From assembly GCF_905220565.1 (NCBI RefSeq), contig NC_059406.1:15262001-15326000 (forward strand): DNA of 64,000 bases. Reading direction: 5' to 3'. Position numbers and translations under genes: made by a program. Positions 1 to 10,851 of the stretch are shown here, piece by piece. Below the pieces are notes generated by a model. That model ran no database searches. It was given only the letters and a program-made list of their open reading frames with translations, and was not told where the DNA came from. Every line of letters begins with the position of its first letter. The first letter of the stretch is position 1. The DNA is from Melitaea cinxia (taxonomy: Eukaryota > Arthropoda > Insecta > Lepidoptera > Nymphalidae).

Positions 1-65
1 GGACGAATGAAAAGTAAAACTCCAAATTGATTAACACTACTTCTAAAAAATTATACTACTTAATC

Positions 66-361
66 ACTTCAATCTATCGTTGTCCTCTGCTGGACATAGA
101 CCTCCACAAGTTCTCGCCAAAAATGGCGCGAACCCCATGTGTGTTGTCCATAGTCACCACGCTGGGCAGTCGGGTTGGCTGGCTTTGTCGCACCGAAGAC
201 GCTGCTGCCCGTCTTCGGACTGTGTGTTTCAAAGCCAGCAGCTGGATAGTTATCGGTCGGCTTTTTAAGTTCCAAGGTGGCAGTGGAACTACGTTATCCC
301 TTAGTCACCTCTTACAACACCCACGGGAAGAGAGTGGATGGCTATATTCTTTACTGCCGTA
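66..361 (-). repeat. S2 retroposon copy with RTE-like 3' tail
   Basis: The left end carries the inverted RTE-type tail (TCCTCTGCTGGACATAGACC, degenerate). The body follows, with the GACGCTGCTGCCCGTCTTCG block and GGTCGGCTTTTTAAG. It matches copies at 39945-40262 and 55163-55504 over most of its length, and the element reads 5' to 3' on the minus strand. The right end breaks off at TTTACTGCCGTA, where other copies continue with GCCACACAGCA, and runs straight into the duplicated palindromic region. The open reading frames here are not conserved between copies and are not genes. Confidence 0.8.
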
Positions 362-507
362 AGCAGATAATAATAATCACGAATACTCTAATAACAGCAA
401 AAACAAACTAGGTTCAGACTTGGCTAGCCCGTTGCAAGCTAGTGTATTTTGTTGCTTTCCATCTTCCAATACAGATTCAGGTACAAATCGAACCTACAAT
501 CTCCGGA

Positions 508-565
<58 letters not shown>

Positions 566-647
566 TCCGGATATATACTCCGGATTCGTGATTATTATTA
601 TCTGCTTACTGCCGTAAGCAGATAATAATAATCACGAATACTCTAAT

Positions 648-708
<61 letters not shown>

Positions 709-925
709 TAATATATATATATATACACTCCGGATATATACTCCGGATTCGTGATTATTATTATCTGCTTACTGCCGTAAGCAGATAATAATAATCACGA
801 ATACTCTAATAACAGCAAAAACAAACTAGGTTCAGACTTGGCTAGCCCGTTGCAAGCTAGTGTATTTTGTTGCTTTCCATCTTCCAATACAGATTCAGGT
901 ACAAATCGAACCTACAATCTCCGGA

Positions 926-1013
<88 letters not shown>
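352..1013. repeat. Tandemly duplicated unit with TA arrays and two perfect palindromes
   Basis: A block of about 160 bp (352-512) recurs at 770-930 with an offset of 418 bp, each copy followed by a long (TA)n array (about 512-563 and 928-1012). A third TA-rich array lies at 645-724. Two identical perfect 26-bp inverted repeats with a 4-nt TGCC loop sit at 584-639 and 747-802. The palindromes are built from the same GTAAGCAGATAATAATAATC sequence that starts each unit. Such sequence can extrude cruciforms and is prone to slippage or assembly error. Confidence 0.85.
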
Positions 1014-1016
<3 letters not shown>

Positions 1017-1469
1017 CTTATTTATTTGTATTAAGTGTATCAAAAAAAGTATGGCTATATCAGTCGACCGTTCCCTATATGACAAGCAATAAGATACCGC
1101 TGCACCAATGGGTTGTCAAATATTGATAATAACCAATCACGAATACAATATCGATTTAATACAAAATAATAGAAACAATACTAGTATCCTGTTGAACGTG
1201 AACTTGAACAAATCAAGTATCGTTCATATTTAATAACTGTCAACTAGATATCAATAAGCTTTTTCTTTGTTAGTCAATACAATTTTCAGGTAAAGTGGCT
1301 TTTAGTTGTATCAAAAGAAACTTATTATATACATAGTCTGGCAATAAATACGTACTATTACAAAAAAAAAAAATACATTTGAATTTGGAATCTGACATTT
1401 TTTTATATGATTGTTCATTGTGTTTTCTCATTTTCGCCCCAATAGATTGTAAAATAATTTGTGATATTA
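1014..1469. other. No recognised feature
   Basis: A+T-rich sequence with short homopolymers. No coding exon, RNA gene or recognised repeat was seen. The 5' part of the mariner relic may begin here but cannot be aligned by eye. Confidence 0.5.
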
Positions 1470-1880
1470 AAATGGAGTGGGATGATAAAGAGAATCGAAT
1501 CGCTGTGATTTCATCAATAGAAGTACAACGTGGGCGTCATCCGATTCCAGTGATGGTTTGGTGGGGTGTTAGCTATAAAGGAGGGAAAATGGTCCCTTCA
1601 GCAAGACTCGGCGCCGGATGAAAAAGCTCGAGCCACCCAATCTGAGTTAGAAACCAACATTCCGGACTTCATCAGAGCTGAAGATTAGTTGTCATTTAAT
1701 CCCGATCTTAATCCGCTGGATTATGATCTATACCCAGTTTTAGAGAGTATGATTTGCTCTAAACGCCATGCTAATTTGGAGGAGAAAATTTTCCCATGGA
1801 AAGAGTTCGTGCTTGTATTAATAACTGGCCTTAACGTTTAAAAGACTGTATTGCAGCCAATCGAGACCACGTTGAATAAG
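1470..1880 (+). pseudogene. Mariner (Tc1/mariner) transposase relic, C-terminal half
   Basis: Translated fragments in shifting frames give RHPIPVMVWWGVSY, QQDSAP, NPDLNPLDYDLY and KRHANLEE, then CIAANRDHVE close to the end. These match the order of blocks in the catalytic domain of mariner-family cut-and-paste transposases. The second and third catalytic Asp (in QQD and NPDL) are kept, with 32 residues between them. An in-frame stop falls between them, a frame change separates the first block from the rest, and the DNA-binding N-terminus and first catalytic Asp were not found. Terminal inverted repeats were not identified. It is a dead copy. Confidence 0.8.
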
Positions 1881-2164
1881 CTTTATATTTTTCTAAATTC
1901 AGTCGGATGGTCGAAAGCACACTCGTTTTTTTCTCGTTATTATAGTTTGCAGTGAACATCAGATGTGTGTGCCTTTGAAACTAATTTGCATAAAATATTG
2001 CATATCGAAACAACGCGCTTTACAAACAACGACAAAATTGAAAAGCGCCAAACTAAAAAGCATATTTTCTTTGAAAATACAGGCGAAACTGCAGAATTAA
2101 GATAACAAGCAAAGTTTCATTTTTTTGTAACTATTTTAATCATACAAGATATCATATCGCGATT
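1881..2164. other. Short MITE-end fragment, otherwise unremarkable
   Basis: Positions about 1905-1936 resemble the terminal sequence of the MITE seen at 36781 and 48775 (GTCGAAAGCACACTCGTTTTT). The remainder is A+T-rich with nothing recognised. Confidence 0.4.
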
Positions 2165-2572
2165 CACTCACCTACCCACTGCTGGGCATATGCCTCTTTC
2201 TTCATGCGTGAGAAGAATTGGAGCTCCCTCCCAAAGGATATATTCCCTATTATGAATAACGTTCGCTATGAATGCTAGCGTCAAATCAAAATTCCGATTT
2301 TTTTTGGTCAAAAAATAAATAACGGGTTGGTTGGTACTATGAGGAACGATCACTATCATGTGTCTATGATAACAACCGAGACCGACGGCTTACTGTGCTC
2401 TCCGAGGCACATTGGGTAGATTTGGGTCTATAGCCATGCGGAGACCCGCATGGCCAGAGACCCAGACCAGAAAGAAATATTTGTACAAATATAAATAGCC
2501 GTACCAAGCGGAATCGAACCTGCAAACCATCGGTGTGTAGGCGCTTACACGCACCACTAGACCAGAGCGATT
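2165..2572 (-). repeat. tRNA-headed SINE (S1), minus strand
   Basis: The left end holds the RTE-like tail in inverted form (CCCACTGCTGGGCATATGCC). The centre has the S1 core (GATAACAACCGAGACCGACG, then CTCTCCGAGGCAC). The right end has an inverted box B (GGAATCGAACCTGCAA) of a tRNA-derived Pol III promoter. About 75 bp of foreign sequence splits the core. Its right end is about 75 bp from the exon 4 donor of the receptor gene. Confidence 0.75.
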
Positions 2573-2648
2573 TTAAAAAAGCATAAACATTATGAAATGA
2601 ACGTCTTTCATTATTTGCCTGTAAATTGTTTTGAAAGTTATAGCTTAC

Positions 2649-2853
2649 CGTTCAATTCGTTGCTGCTCCGACGTATTTCGCAGAATATGCATACATAGCA
2701 GACCGTGATGATCAACAGAGGAAGGAAGTACATGGCGCAGAGGCAGAACACATTGTAGGCGACCTCGAGACGCACGTTGGCGAAAGCGCCAAAAGACACG
2801 CACTGCTCGAAACCGACTATGTAGGGATGGAGCTTAACTCGGAACACGATGCT
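2649..2853 (-). CDS. GnRH-superfamily GPCR, coding exon 4 (ECL2-TM5)
   Basis: This exon encodes residues 180-247 of the receptor: the second extracellular loop with FEQC (C197, expected disulfide partner of C119) and TM5, with AMYFLPLLIITVCYVCIF holding the conserved proline (P224). The start of intracellular loop 3 (EIRRSSNELN) follows. The acceptor reads TCCTTGTCCACAG and the donor G|GTAAGC, so the exon enters in phase 0 and leaves after one base of the next codon. The loop sequence SIVFRVKLHP and the EQCVSF motif fit the AKH/ACP receptor branch of neuropeptide receptors, which couple to G proteins at the plasma membrane. TM6 and TM7 are needed to complete the protein and were not found between positions 1 and 2648, so the next exon should lie left of the window. 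Confidence 0.9.
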
Positions 2854-2959
2854 CTGTGGACAAGGATACTGTTTTCAGAGAAGTTATAGCACGTCATGCA
2901 TGTTAAAGTTAGGCTTGATTACTGGAAAGAATGTGTATGACATTTTTTTATACTACTAC

Positions 2960-3062
2960 TGTGGCTAATTATAAACCTGCAACAGCAGAAGCATCGAAAG
3001 CGTGTTGTTAACCCTACTCCCGATCCTCCCCAGGAGCTTTGGTTACCGTACTCACCACAGGA
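2960..3062. repeat. Repeat family Z fragment
   Basis: It contains AGCATCGAAAGCGTGTTG, CCCCAGGAGC and ACTCACCACAGGAA, which recur at 19285-19385, 34240-34345 and (reverse) 60890-61130. Probably a non-autonomous element; class unknown. Confidence 0.6.
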
Positions 3063-3099
3063 ATAAAACACTACTTGAGATTAACGCTATTTACGGTTC

Positions 3100-3225
3100 A
3101 GCCTGTAATATCCCATTGCTAGGCATAGGCCTTTTTCCCAATGTAGGAGAAGGATCAGAGCTTAGTCCATCACGCTGCTCCAATGCGGGTTGGAGGATAT
3201 ATTCCCTACTATGAGTAGCGATCTG
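3100..3225 (-). repeat. S1 SINE 3'-tail fragment
   Basis: An inverted S1 tail (CCCATTGCTAGGCATAGGCC) is followed by GTAGGAGAAGGATCAGAGCTT and ATATTCCCTACTATGAGTA. The tRNA head is missing, as expected of 5' truncation in a retroposon. A similar short tail lies at 3590-3665. Confidence 0.7.
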
Positions 3226-3949
3226 TTACGCGGCACCTCCCGATAGTCTTTTTTAAAAAATAACACATGTTGTATGATTACTGATTTAGTTTGTTATATT
3301 GTCCAAAACACTAACAATAAATGTCCCTAAAATACCTCACTTTCCTTTTCATAATAAAAAAATAACCTTTTTTACTTTATTTATTTGTAACATTAAGAAA
3401 AGCATGCATTACATTACATTAAACATACGGGTGTAAGCGAGATAGGTTGTTTTTATTTGCTCAGAAATAGTTAGCAGTATACAGATTGTTATGGAAAATT
3501 CGTTAATATATTCATATATATCTTACTTTTATTTATTATTCAAAACAAATAGTAATAATATATATATTATACATAGACATCTATTTAGCCTGTAATATCC
3601 CACTATTGGGCATAGGCCTCTTTTCCCCATGTAGGAGAAGGATCAGAGCTTAATCCACCACGCTTAGCAAAAATATAAAAATGTATTTTTTAATTACTAT
3701 ATAACAGCCGTTAACATTAAAAGGATTGTGAATTGTGCGATTCTGTTATGAATTTGTTTCTTGATTTACTGAAAATTAATTTCAGCATTGTCATAATAAA
3801 AACTTTGTAAGATAAATTTGATCTAAGGCTATTTTTTTCAGTGTTAATAAAACTTAAATGGATCTTTTATACGAATGTTGCTAAAAGTAAATGCCTTTGA
3901 AAATGAATTTCTATTTATTTGAATTTAATAATTTTCCTAAAGATATCAT

Positions 3950-4040
3950 CACTTCAGCAGTCCACCGTTGGACAAAGGGCCCTTGTCCACGCCAAACATC
4001 CCGGTCTTCCGCAACCCCAATTCAGCCACCATCCTTCCGA
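3950..4040 (-). repeat. Decayed RTE/SINE 3'-end
   Basis: On the minus strand it reads TTGCGGAAGACCGGGATGTT, then a GTCC..GGTGGACTGCTGAA tail. This parallels the last codons and tail of the RTE fragment at 12945-13262, with many substitutions. Confidence 0.5.
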
Positions 4041-4654
4041 ATTCGCTTAGTTAGAAATTATTTTAACTTTTGATGTTTTAATTATCGTTTCTTGGAACCT
4101 AAAATCTTATAAGCTAGACGTCAAATTGTCAACAAAAATTTTAATGGAATGTAATTTTAACCGATTTCTCTTCATAAGTTCAAAAATAAACTTGATGAAA
4201 AAAAAATTGTCGTAAACTGGCTGATCTGGCAAACTTCGTGAATATATTATCTTTTTTTTTAATGTAAATTTTGTCCTGCTAACAATCAACAAAAAATTAA
4301 AAACAGAATTATTCAATCTGTCGCAGTTTAGTCCTACATTTTATTTATCTACACATATATTAATAATACGTGAAGCAAAAATTTTGTACTCCTTTTTACG
4401 TAAATTGTGCGTACGGAGGAGTATGAAATTTCACACATTTATAGTTTATATAGAGAAGGAGTGCAGAATGCTAATATATATTTTTTTATTGTAACAAAAA
4501 AAAAATACAGTAAATCAGTAATAAAACATTACACATACTACCACACATTTGACACCCACACACGCATATATATTATAATCTTTTGTTTATTATTATAGAA
4601 ATATAGTCTTTGACAACAATAGAACCTTAATAATGTTTTTCTAACTTACAATTG

Positions 4655-5515
4655 AAATTAATTATGGTCGAATTTCGACCACTGGGCGATCACTACTATA
4701 AAAATAACATGTGAAATATAATAAAATATGGTAATATTTTGTTGTCTCTATTTTTTTATATATATCTCGAGTATAACGTTGCTTAGTAAACTCAATGACC
4801 CGAAGAAACAATTGGCTCTGTGACAAGTCGCTATACAGTCGATCGACAACAGTATTGTCATTATAATGGCGTGCTATTTTCTGTTTCGTAGATATACGTG
4901 ATATTCTTGTACTATTCTTATATTATTATACTAAATATACTATACTACAGTTTTCTATTGCTGTTAAACGCTTATATTTTAATTATTTGCTAACTTTTCT
5001 GAATTTTTTTCAATTCTCATGAAATTTCCACAAAGTATTAGAAAACAAAAATTAGCCGGATTAGTACAGGCGTTTTCTGGTGTTGCAAGCGTGTGCTATG
5101 GTAATCGCTTACCATCTGATCGACCGTATACTTCTTTGCCAGCCTTAGTCGTTTAAAAAGATCATCCATAGTGTTTTTAATATTCATTCTGTATCATCTT
5201 TTAAACGTAACAAAATGTAAATAGTGATATGAACTATTTTTTGATTTTACGGGACTTAAAGCGATTATCATTTTGAAAGTCACTCGATTCAAAACTTTGT
5301 GTTTGTTTGTGTCAACTTGACCGAAATAATGGTGACAAAATAACGGGAATTTTAGTTAGAAAACGAAATCAATCGCTGTAAGTCAAAAAATTAAATTTCA
5401 ACTTTTGACAGAACGAAGTCTATCTGGGCAGCTAGTAATTAATATATATGATATATATGTTCAAAGTTATAATTAAATTAATAATGGTCGAATTTCGACC
5501 ACCGCGCGATCATTA
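4655..5515. repeat. Pair of direct palindromic repeat ends
   Basis: The 17-bp palindrome TGGTCGAATTTCGACCA occurs at 4665-4681 and 5485-5501. Both copies are preceded by AATTAA-type sequence and followed by a GGGCGATCACTA or CGCGATCATTAG variant. A related half-site (GGTCGCCCACTGGTCGAATT) lies near 27965-27985. The copies look like ends of one dispersed element family. Whether they bound a single 860-bp element or are two independent fragments cannot be settled here. Confidence 0.5.
5066..5155 (+). repeat. Repeat family Z end fragment
   Basis: It contains GTTGCAAGCGTGTGCTATGG and GGTAATCGCTTACCATCTGA, then TATACTTCTTTGCC. This is the end shared with 24880-24935 and 61060-61130. Confidence 0.5.
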
Positions 5516-5814
5516 GTATGGATTATTGTTGAAATCCTGATTTAATTTGTAACAATTATGTCTGTTCTATTATAAACTACAGACAGATATTCACAGATGG
5601 CTTAAAGCGTCTTAAGATTCATTGACTGTGAAAGCTCGCATTAATACACATACATATATATCACCGTGATTTCACTGAATGGAAACATACTATTTGTTAT
5701 TTCACTTTTAGATATTTTAAGACACAGTAAGTAATAACCATGTCATAAAAGTAATAAAAAATGAAAGTCAGTGCCTGCTTAAGTGAGTCAGTCTTTTAAT
5801 CCCCCTACAGTATT

Positions 5815-5870
5815 ATTTAGTTCTTAAGTTGTGAATTGTAAATATGTATAATGTTTAATAAACTATTGTT
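5815..5870 (+). repeat. 3' tail of an unidentified LINE
   Basis: TTCTTAAGTTGTGAATTGTA, then an AATAAA-containing end, matches 45410-45470 and the inverse of 58640-58720. Only the non-coding 3' tip is present here. Confidence 0.55.
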
Positions 5871-5959
5871 ATCACACTTTTAGCTGTGATCTTAAGGTTG
5901 AGATTGGCTACTCTAGTCGGCCTACTCCATATTTTGAGCAGGAAATTACCTGTTGTACC

Positions 5960-6023
5960 CTACCTCAGTTATTGATTAACTAGTTAATATATTTTATTAA
6001 CAGTTAATCAATGACTGAGGTAG
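5960..6023. other. 22-bp hairpin, one mismatch, 20-nt loop
   Basis: Left arm 5960-5981 (CTACCTCAGTTATTGATTAA plus CT) pairs with right arm 6002-6023, with one mismatch and a loop of about 20 nt. The geometry is compatible with a microRNA precursor or a tiny foldback repeat. The 3' arm carries TGAGGTAG, which equals the let-7 seed, but the rest is not let-7 and mature let-7 normally lies on the 5' arm. It lies within intron 3. Confidence 0.5.
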
Positions 6024-7747
6024 AAATATATAACTGAGGAATAAGATTGAATTACTTCGAAAAAAAAAACTGTAATAAAATTCATTATGTCATACATGTC
6101 ATTCATCACAATATTAAGAAAAATGATAACGAGGGAAAATAAAATAGAAAATTAACAATGTATTTGTAGTGAGAGTGTGATCCAATAGAATTTGAATCCT
6201 GTATCGGGGTCCAGAAACACCCCAAAAACAAAACCGCGATATACATCTGTCTATAAAAATATTTGACGTCTTGATATCGAAGTACGATAATCGAACACAA
6301 TATATAAATAATCGTGACCACTGCATCAACACATCGTCTCAAACATTGCTTAATTATTTAATCTAGTAGATATGAGTTTACGGTCAACATGATATTAACC
6401 AGTTACCGTAGCCTATGGACGCCTTCAACACTAGATGTATTATTAGCAATGAGTTGCCGACCTTCTTCCGCTGCCAAAGGGCGAATCCCACATCTCTGAC
6501 TACCTAACTGACAACAGGAAGAAAGTACTTGAGAGCACTATTATTTGACTGTGAACTTCTTCCCCAGTGGGGCTGATCCAGATTAAAATTCTACAATATA
6601 AGCTAGCGAAAAATATACACAAACGTTCCTTAGAATATGTTGTGTTACTGAACAAATTTCCGATTCGATTAACTTTAAGCCGATTTATAAAATCAGAACC
6701 CTGTTCAGTTATTTGTTTATATAACGCGGGATTTTAAAATGTTGTATTTGTTCCCTTCAACAACCAAGCTAAGCCTGTATGTTCGATTGCTGATAGTGTT
6801 TATTTTGTACACAAGTTAGAATACCGTTTTTAATTGAATTGTATGGGAATGAATAGATTTTTTTTGTCAGCCACATGATAGTTAGAGTCGACTACTACTA
6901 TTCTATTTAATTGGAATCAAACAGCTTGTATATGACAGTCATAAACAATAAAATACCTAACCATATATGTTAATTATAATGAAACAACTTTTTCGGACTT
7001 TATCGCGGTTTATTAAGTTTTTAAATGCCCGAAGTTTCGGTTACTTTTCAGCAACGATACGATACGATAAAATCTGGAAAAGTTGTTTCATTCTAATGAG
7101 TAAAATTCGCGTAAAAATTAGAACACATAATTATATTAGGTTTCATAGATAGCTCTAACAGTTAAATGTAACGTCTCTTTTTTTCGTTCGTTCAAGTTCA
7201 CCTGATGGTATGATTACCGTAGCTTACCGACTGCAACATCAGAAGCATCACTTTTAAAAACAGTTAAAATTTTAATTTGTAAAATGACGATTTGAAGGTG
7301 CTTTTGAAGCCTATTTGAATAATAATATTTTTTGATTTTGATTTTGTTAAAAAATATTGGAGCAATCTAAAAAAATAATAAAAGAAGCAGAAGCAGAAAA
7401 AGTAAAAAGACAAGTAAGTCAGTAGCTGCGGATTTTAATACCAAATTTTTTCTGTAGAATCTACATTTCGAATCGGTGGTTGCTTCACATTAGCTTTATT
7501 CAATTGCTTTTTAAGCCTATTTAATAAAGTAATATTAATTAACATATATAATAAAGATATTAAAGTTTAAATGTCTTTATTGATGCATTGTTAAAGTCTC
7601 TCTTTTTTTGTTAGTAAGGGCACATTTTGAAAACCAAGTCAATATTACAACAAACGTTAAAAACTATATGATGTAATTTATTTTTATACTACCCACACAT
7701 TAAGGAATTCGTATCGTTATATAATATCATTGTTTCGATCTAGCGGG

Positions 7748-7825
7748 TACATCGTTCCATAGCTTAATTGGCTAGAACACCGACATAGTCAGTCTGAGAT
7801 GCAGGTTCGATCCCCGATAGAAGTC
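7748..7825 (+). repeat. tRNA-derived SINE head
   Basis: A box A-like segment (TAGCTTAATTGGCTAGA) and a perfect box B (GGTTCGATCCC) are spaced as in a tRNA-type Pol III promoter. The same head recurs at 16562-16660, and its inverse appears near 27340-27370. The folded acceptor arm is not convincing, so this is a SINE rather than a functional tRNA gene. Confidence 0.65.
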
Positions 7826-8515
7826 ATATAAACATTACTAATAAAATTTAGTAATAAATTATCGATGTTCTTTTTTTAAAATTTCAAGTAGTCTTTAAAG
7901 CTGTTAATATAAAGAATAATAATTAATATTATGATGTAAATGTACAAAAGTTGTCTTTGTAAATTGTATAAACTAAATGAATGTAAATTATTTAAATTTT
8001 AAGTACTTTTTAATTGTTTAGTTACAAACATGTCACGCGAGAAGTTTCGGGGAAATGTGGCTTAGAATGAGAACAATAACAACGGGAGACTAGAATTAGA
8101 CTAATTAGCGAAATTAATTCATTAATGAATGAATGAAATGAATTTATAGTTAAACAGAAACTTTTTTTTAAATATTTAAACAAAAAACCGCTATGAAATA
8201 AAAAATAAAAAAATGTCATACGTTTCAATTTAGTCTTTTTTTTAATTTGGTTAACCCTGTAACATTCCATTGCTGGCTATAGACCTCGTTCTCCATGTAG
8301 AAAAAGATCAGGAAATTTTGTATCAAATTACGAAAAATTTCAAAACTGTCAAAAATTTAGTACATGATGTTTATTTTTAATAAAGCGTAGTTTCAGTCAT
8401 TTGGTAACACTTTTTTATTGGTAACGCATGAGGAAGTGTTGGCAGAGTGATATCGGAAATTGGACTTTATAAGATTTATGAAATTTTCATTTAATCACAC
8501 AACAAATAAAAAAAG

Positions 8516-8731
8516 AGTAAACTTTAGACCACACGACTGAAGTAAAACTTCTTAAGCAATAGGCTCGCATAATAAACCTACACTGTGTCTTAGATAAAGG
8601 TACGAAATGTAATTGGCTATAAAAGAGACAAAGAAAATGTGTGCTCGCAACTCCCTCTCTTGCTCCATTCGCTTCGTTCTTCGTTCACCAACTTACTCTT
8701 CAAGTCAAGCGCGCGTAAAGAAGTTTGACTT
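8516..8731. mobile_element. MITE-like element, copy A
   Basis: It starts with a degenerate TTTAGACCACACGACTGAAG end and finishes at CAAGTCAAGCGCGCGTAAAG and AAGTTTGACTT. It matches copies at 11645-11885 (inverse), 36781-36965 and, in part, 48775-48905. The ends are related as AGTAAAACTTC and GAAGTTTTACT, suggesting short inverted termini; no transposase is encoded. The right end lies about 14 bp from the exon 3 donor site. Confidence 0.65.
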
Positions 8732-8745
8732 CAAAAGTGACTCAC

Positions 8746-8851
8746 CTGCGGTAAACTGCAACCTAACGCGAAGACCCACGCCGCGTACAGCATTTGCTTA
8801 CTTCGCCTTCTCGCAACGGACAGTTTCAAGGGATATATGACTGCGAAAAAC
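8746..8851 (-). CDS. GnRH-superfamily GPCR, coding exon 3 (ICL2-TM4)
   Basis: This 106-bp exon joins exon 2 to exon 4. Its first base completes the Arg of the DRF motif (AG|G). It then reads FFAVIYPLKL, a basic SVARRRSKQM second intracellular loop, and TM4 LYAAWVFALGCSLPQ with the conserved Trp (W169). The acceptor is TTGTTACAG and the donor CAG|GTGAGT; the exit phase 0 matches exon 4, which starts with Ser in SIVF. The Y-P-L after DRF and the S-L-P-Q before the ECL2 exon are typical of AKH/ACP receptors. The exon is easy to miss because it is short and a MITE lies just beside its donor. The join is by frame and homology; no transcript evidence is available. Confidence 0.9.
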
Positions 8852-9409
8852 CTGTAACAAAATAATTTACTTTATAATGTACAATGATGAAGAGACTATA
8901 ATTAGACCTTGAAATTTTATAGCAAAGTGTCTTAGACAATTCATTTAAAATAATAGATTTTAAATGTAAAATAAAAATTTCAATTAAGATAATAGAATTT
9001 TTAAATTTAAAATAAGAATTTTCGTTAGGATTTCGTTTTTGTCTTATTTTATACAGTTTTAGTGATGTGTGGTAATAAAATAAAAATGAAAATATTTATT
9101 TTACCATAAGCTGCTTACAAATAAATAAATAAAAAATATATATATTTCAAAATAAAATAAGAGTTATGATGGCAACTCAACTAATAATTTAACATTAGGT
9201 ACATAACAAACACGGCAATCAAATCAGTGTTATGCAATAAATACGAAAAAACAAAATGTTTTGCTCTAAGCTTTAGTTACTCGTCGACTGAAATCGGATT
9301 TTGCGACAGGACCGGATTGAGGTGGTCTAAGGGCTCTCGCAACTTTGTATGGAATTCCTTAATTTTTGTTCTTCAAAAACTACAATTTTATAGGTAATCG
9401 TCTACTCAG

Positions 9410-9416
<7 letters not shown>

Positions 9417-9478
<62 letters not shown>
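9417..9478. repeat. (TA)n microsatellite
   Basis: An uninterrupted TA array of about 60 bp, followed by TATCTATATACATATA. Confidence 0.95.
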
Positions 9479-9479
<1 letters not shown>

Positions 9480-10122
9480 ATTATCTATATACATATATAG
9501 ATTTAATAACTGGTAAAAGTCTGCATGAAAAGTCCATTTATTTTTTACAAATTAGAAACATATTTGGACTACCGATTAAAAATGAATAAATGCTTATTTC
9601 AGCTTTTGTAGACAATTTACCCCTAAAGGGATGACATAGGGGTTGAAAGTATGAATTGAAAGTTCGTAATTTTTGAAGCCGGAAACTTCAAATTAAAATT
9701 CTGGACTATGAGTAACCACGTGTTTCAGCCTTTGAGGAAATTTTAAAGTTAAATGGGCGAAATAAGGGAGGAAATTTGTGTGGAAGTCATCATTTCTGGA
9801 ATTAGAAGTTTGAAACTTTTTTTACGTAACCTTTTGATTAGAAATACTTAAATATGAATTTCAGCATTTTTGAAATTGAGGGAAAATCATTTACATCAGA
9901 ATCATTGACATTTTGTATTAAAGTGCGTCTTATTATTGACAAAAAACTTTATATCTGGACTGCTTTGAAATCATAAATATTATTTTAACCCTTATTCCGG
10001 TTAGATATTGATTAAAAATAAATAAATAAATATTTAGTCGTATTTTAGCGTAATTTTTACGCCATAATATATCTTAAATGTTTTGCTAACGAGGTCTAAG
10101 GACATAACATTTTTGTAATGAT

Positions 10123-10389
10123 TTATTTAAAAAATGCTATATTTTTTGTGCTACAAGCTTGAAAATCGGCATGGAGATAATTCAAACCAGTTGCGTGTGC
10201 CAAAAACACCACATGCCACATGCCAAACTTTGGAAACGGTACAGTATATAACTGTCTAATAAATGTCAGATTTTTAGAATCCAATTTAGATTTTAGCAAT
10301 TCTTCTTCAGTAAGTTGAATACCGCCCACGTACCTTAAACGAACAAGGAAGACGAATTTGGAACCATTTGTCGTCACCTTTTGTGACAT
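10123..10389 (-). other. Unassigned 88-codon open frame
   Basis: The frame opens with ATG (MSQKVTTNGSKFVFLVRLRY) and is unusually long for this A+T-rich intron. No domain or motif was recognised, there is no paralogous copy in the window, and no splice context could be argued. It could be a relic of a mobile-element protein or chance. Confidence 0.2.
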
Positions 10390-10672
10390 AAATGATATGA
10401 TATATGATATGACATTACAATAAATTCAACGTTTTATAAATGTCACTTTTTAAATATATTTTTTTTTGTCATACGCCTATGAGTGAGTGCATATTATAAT
10501 AAGTTATATAAAGAAAAATTAGGCTCTTTCTTTTTAGGGAAATTTCTTCCATTTAAAAACTAAATAAAAATTGATTAAGTTTAATTAATTATTTAATGTT
10601 AAAAAGGGCAAAGCTCATTGTCAACAATAAAGCGCCATCAACTAGAAGTTCAATGAAAAGTTTGATCTAGAG

Positions 10673-10851
10673 CAGGGTTGTCGAACTCAATTTTGCAGAG
10701 GACCATATATTAAATTTACAAGGTGTAGGCGGGCCATCCACATAAAAAATGTACTGAATTGTTATAACATTTTATTTATTTTACCATATAGTATATACGG
10801 TAGTTAAAAATCGCGGCCGATCGCGGGCCGTATTGATCTTTGACATCCCTG
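10673..10851. mobile_element. hAT-type MITE with perfect 8-bp TSD
   Basis: The element is 179 bp. Its ends are CAGGGTTGTCGAACTCA and, inverted, CAGGGATGTCAAAGATCA. It is flanked on both sides by the identical octamer ATCTAGAG (10665-10672 and 10852-10859). An 8-bp duplication together with CAGGG-type termini is the signature of hAT-superfamily transposition. The interior (GGCGGGCCATCC, GCGGCCGATCGCGGGCCG) is non-coding, so it must have been moved in trans. Confidence 0.9.

Larger units (their letters stand above)
2854..8745 (-). other. Intron 3 of the GPCR gene (5.9 kb)
   Basis: The intron is bounded by CAG|GTGAGT at the exon 3 side and TCCACAG at the exon 4 side. It holds repeat fragments: Z-like at 2960-3062; S1 tails at about 3100-3225 and 3590-3665; a decayed RTE tail at 3950-4040; a palindromic repeat pair at 4655-5515; Z-like at 5066-5155; a LINE tail at 5815-5870; a hairpin at 5960-6023; a tRNA-like SINE head at 7748-7825; a short S1 tail fragment at about 8250-8320; and a MITE ending at 8731. 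Between these (4040-4650, 6025-7740, 7830-8250, 8320-8515) only A+T-rich sequence with no recognised feature is visible. Confidence 0.8.

Noticed and set aside
420..1126. Open frames rich in Tyr-Ile
   Set aside because: Translation of TA arrays and the duplicated unit.
1..2648. Receptor exon encoding TM6 or TM7
   Set aside because: Minus strand inspected; no WxPY- or NPxxY-like sequence with splice borders was seen.
5960..6023. let-7 microRNA
   Set aside because: Only the 8-nt seed matches; arm and remaining sequence do not.
7748..7825. Possible genuine tRNA gene
   Set aside because: Box A and box B are good, but the acceptor stem does not pair and the same head recurs at 16562 in a SINE context.
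8613..8840. Plus-strand 75-codon open frame
   Set aside because: Spans MITE copy A and the antisense of receptor exon 3; the minus-strand exon explains the open sequence.
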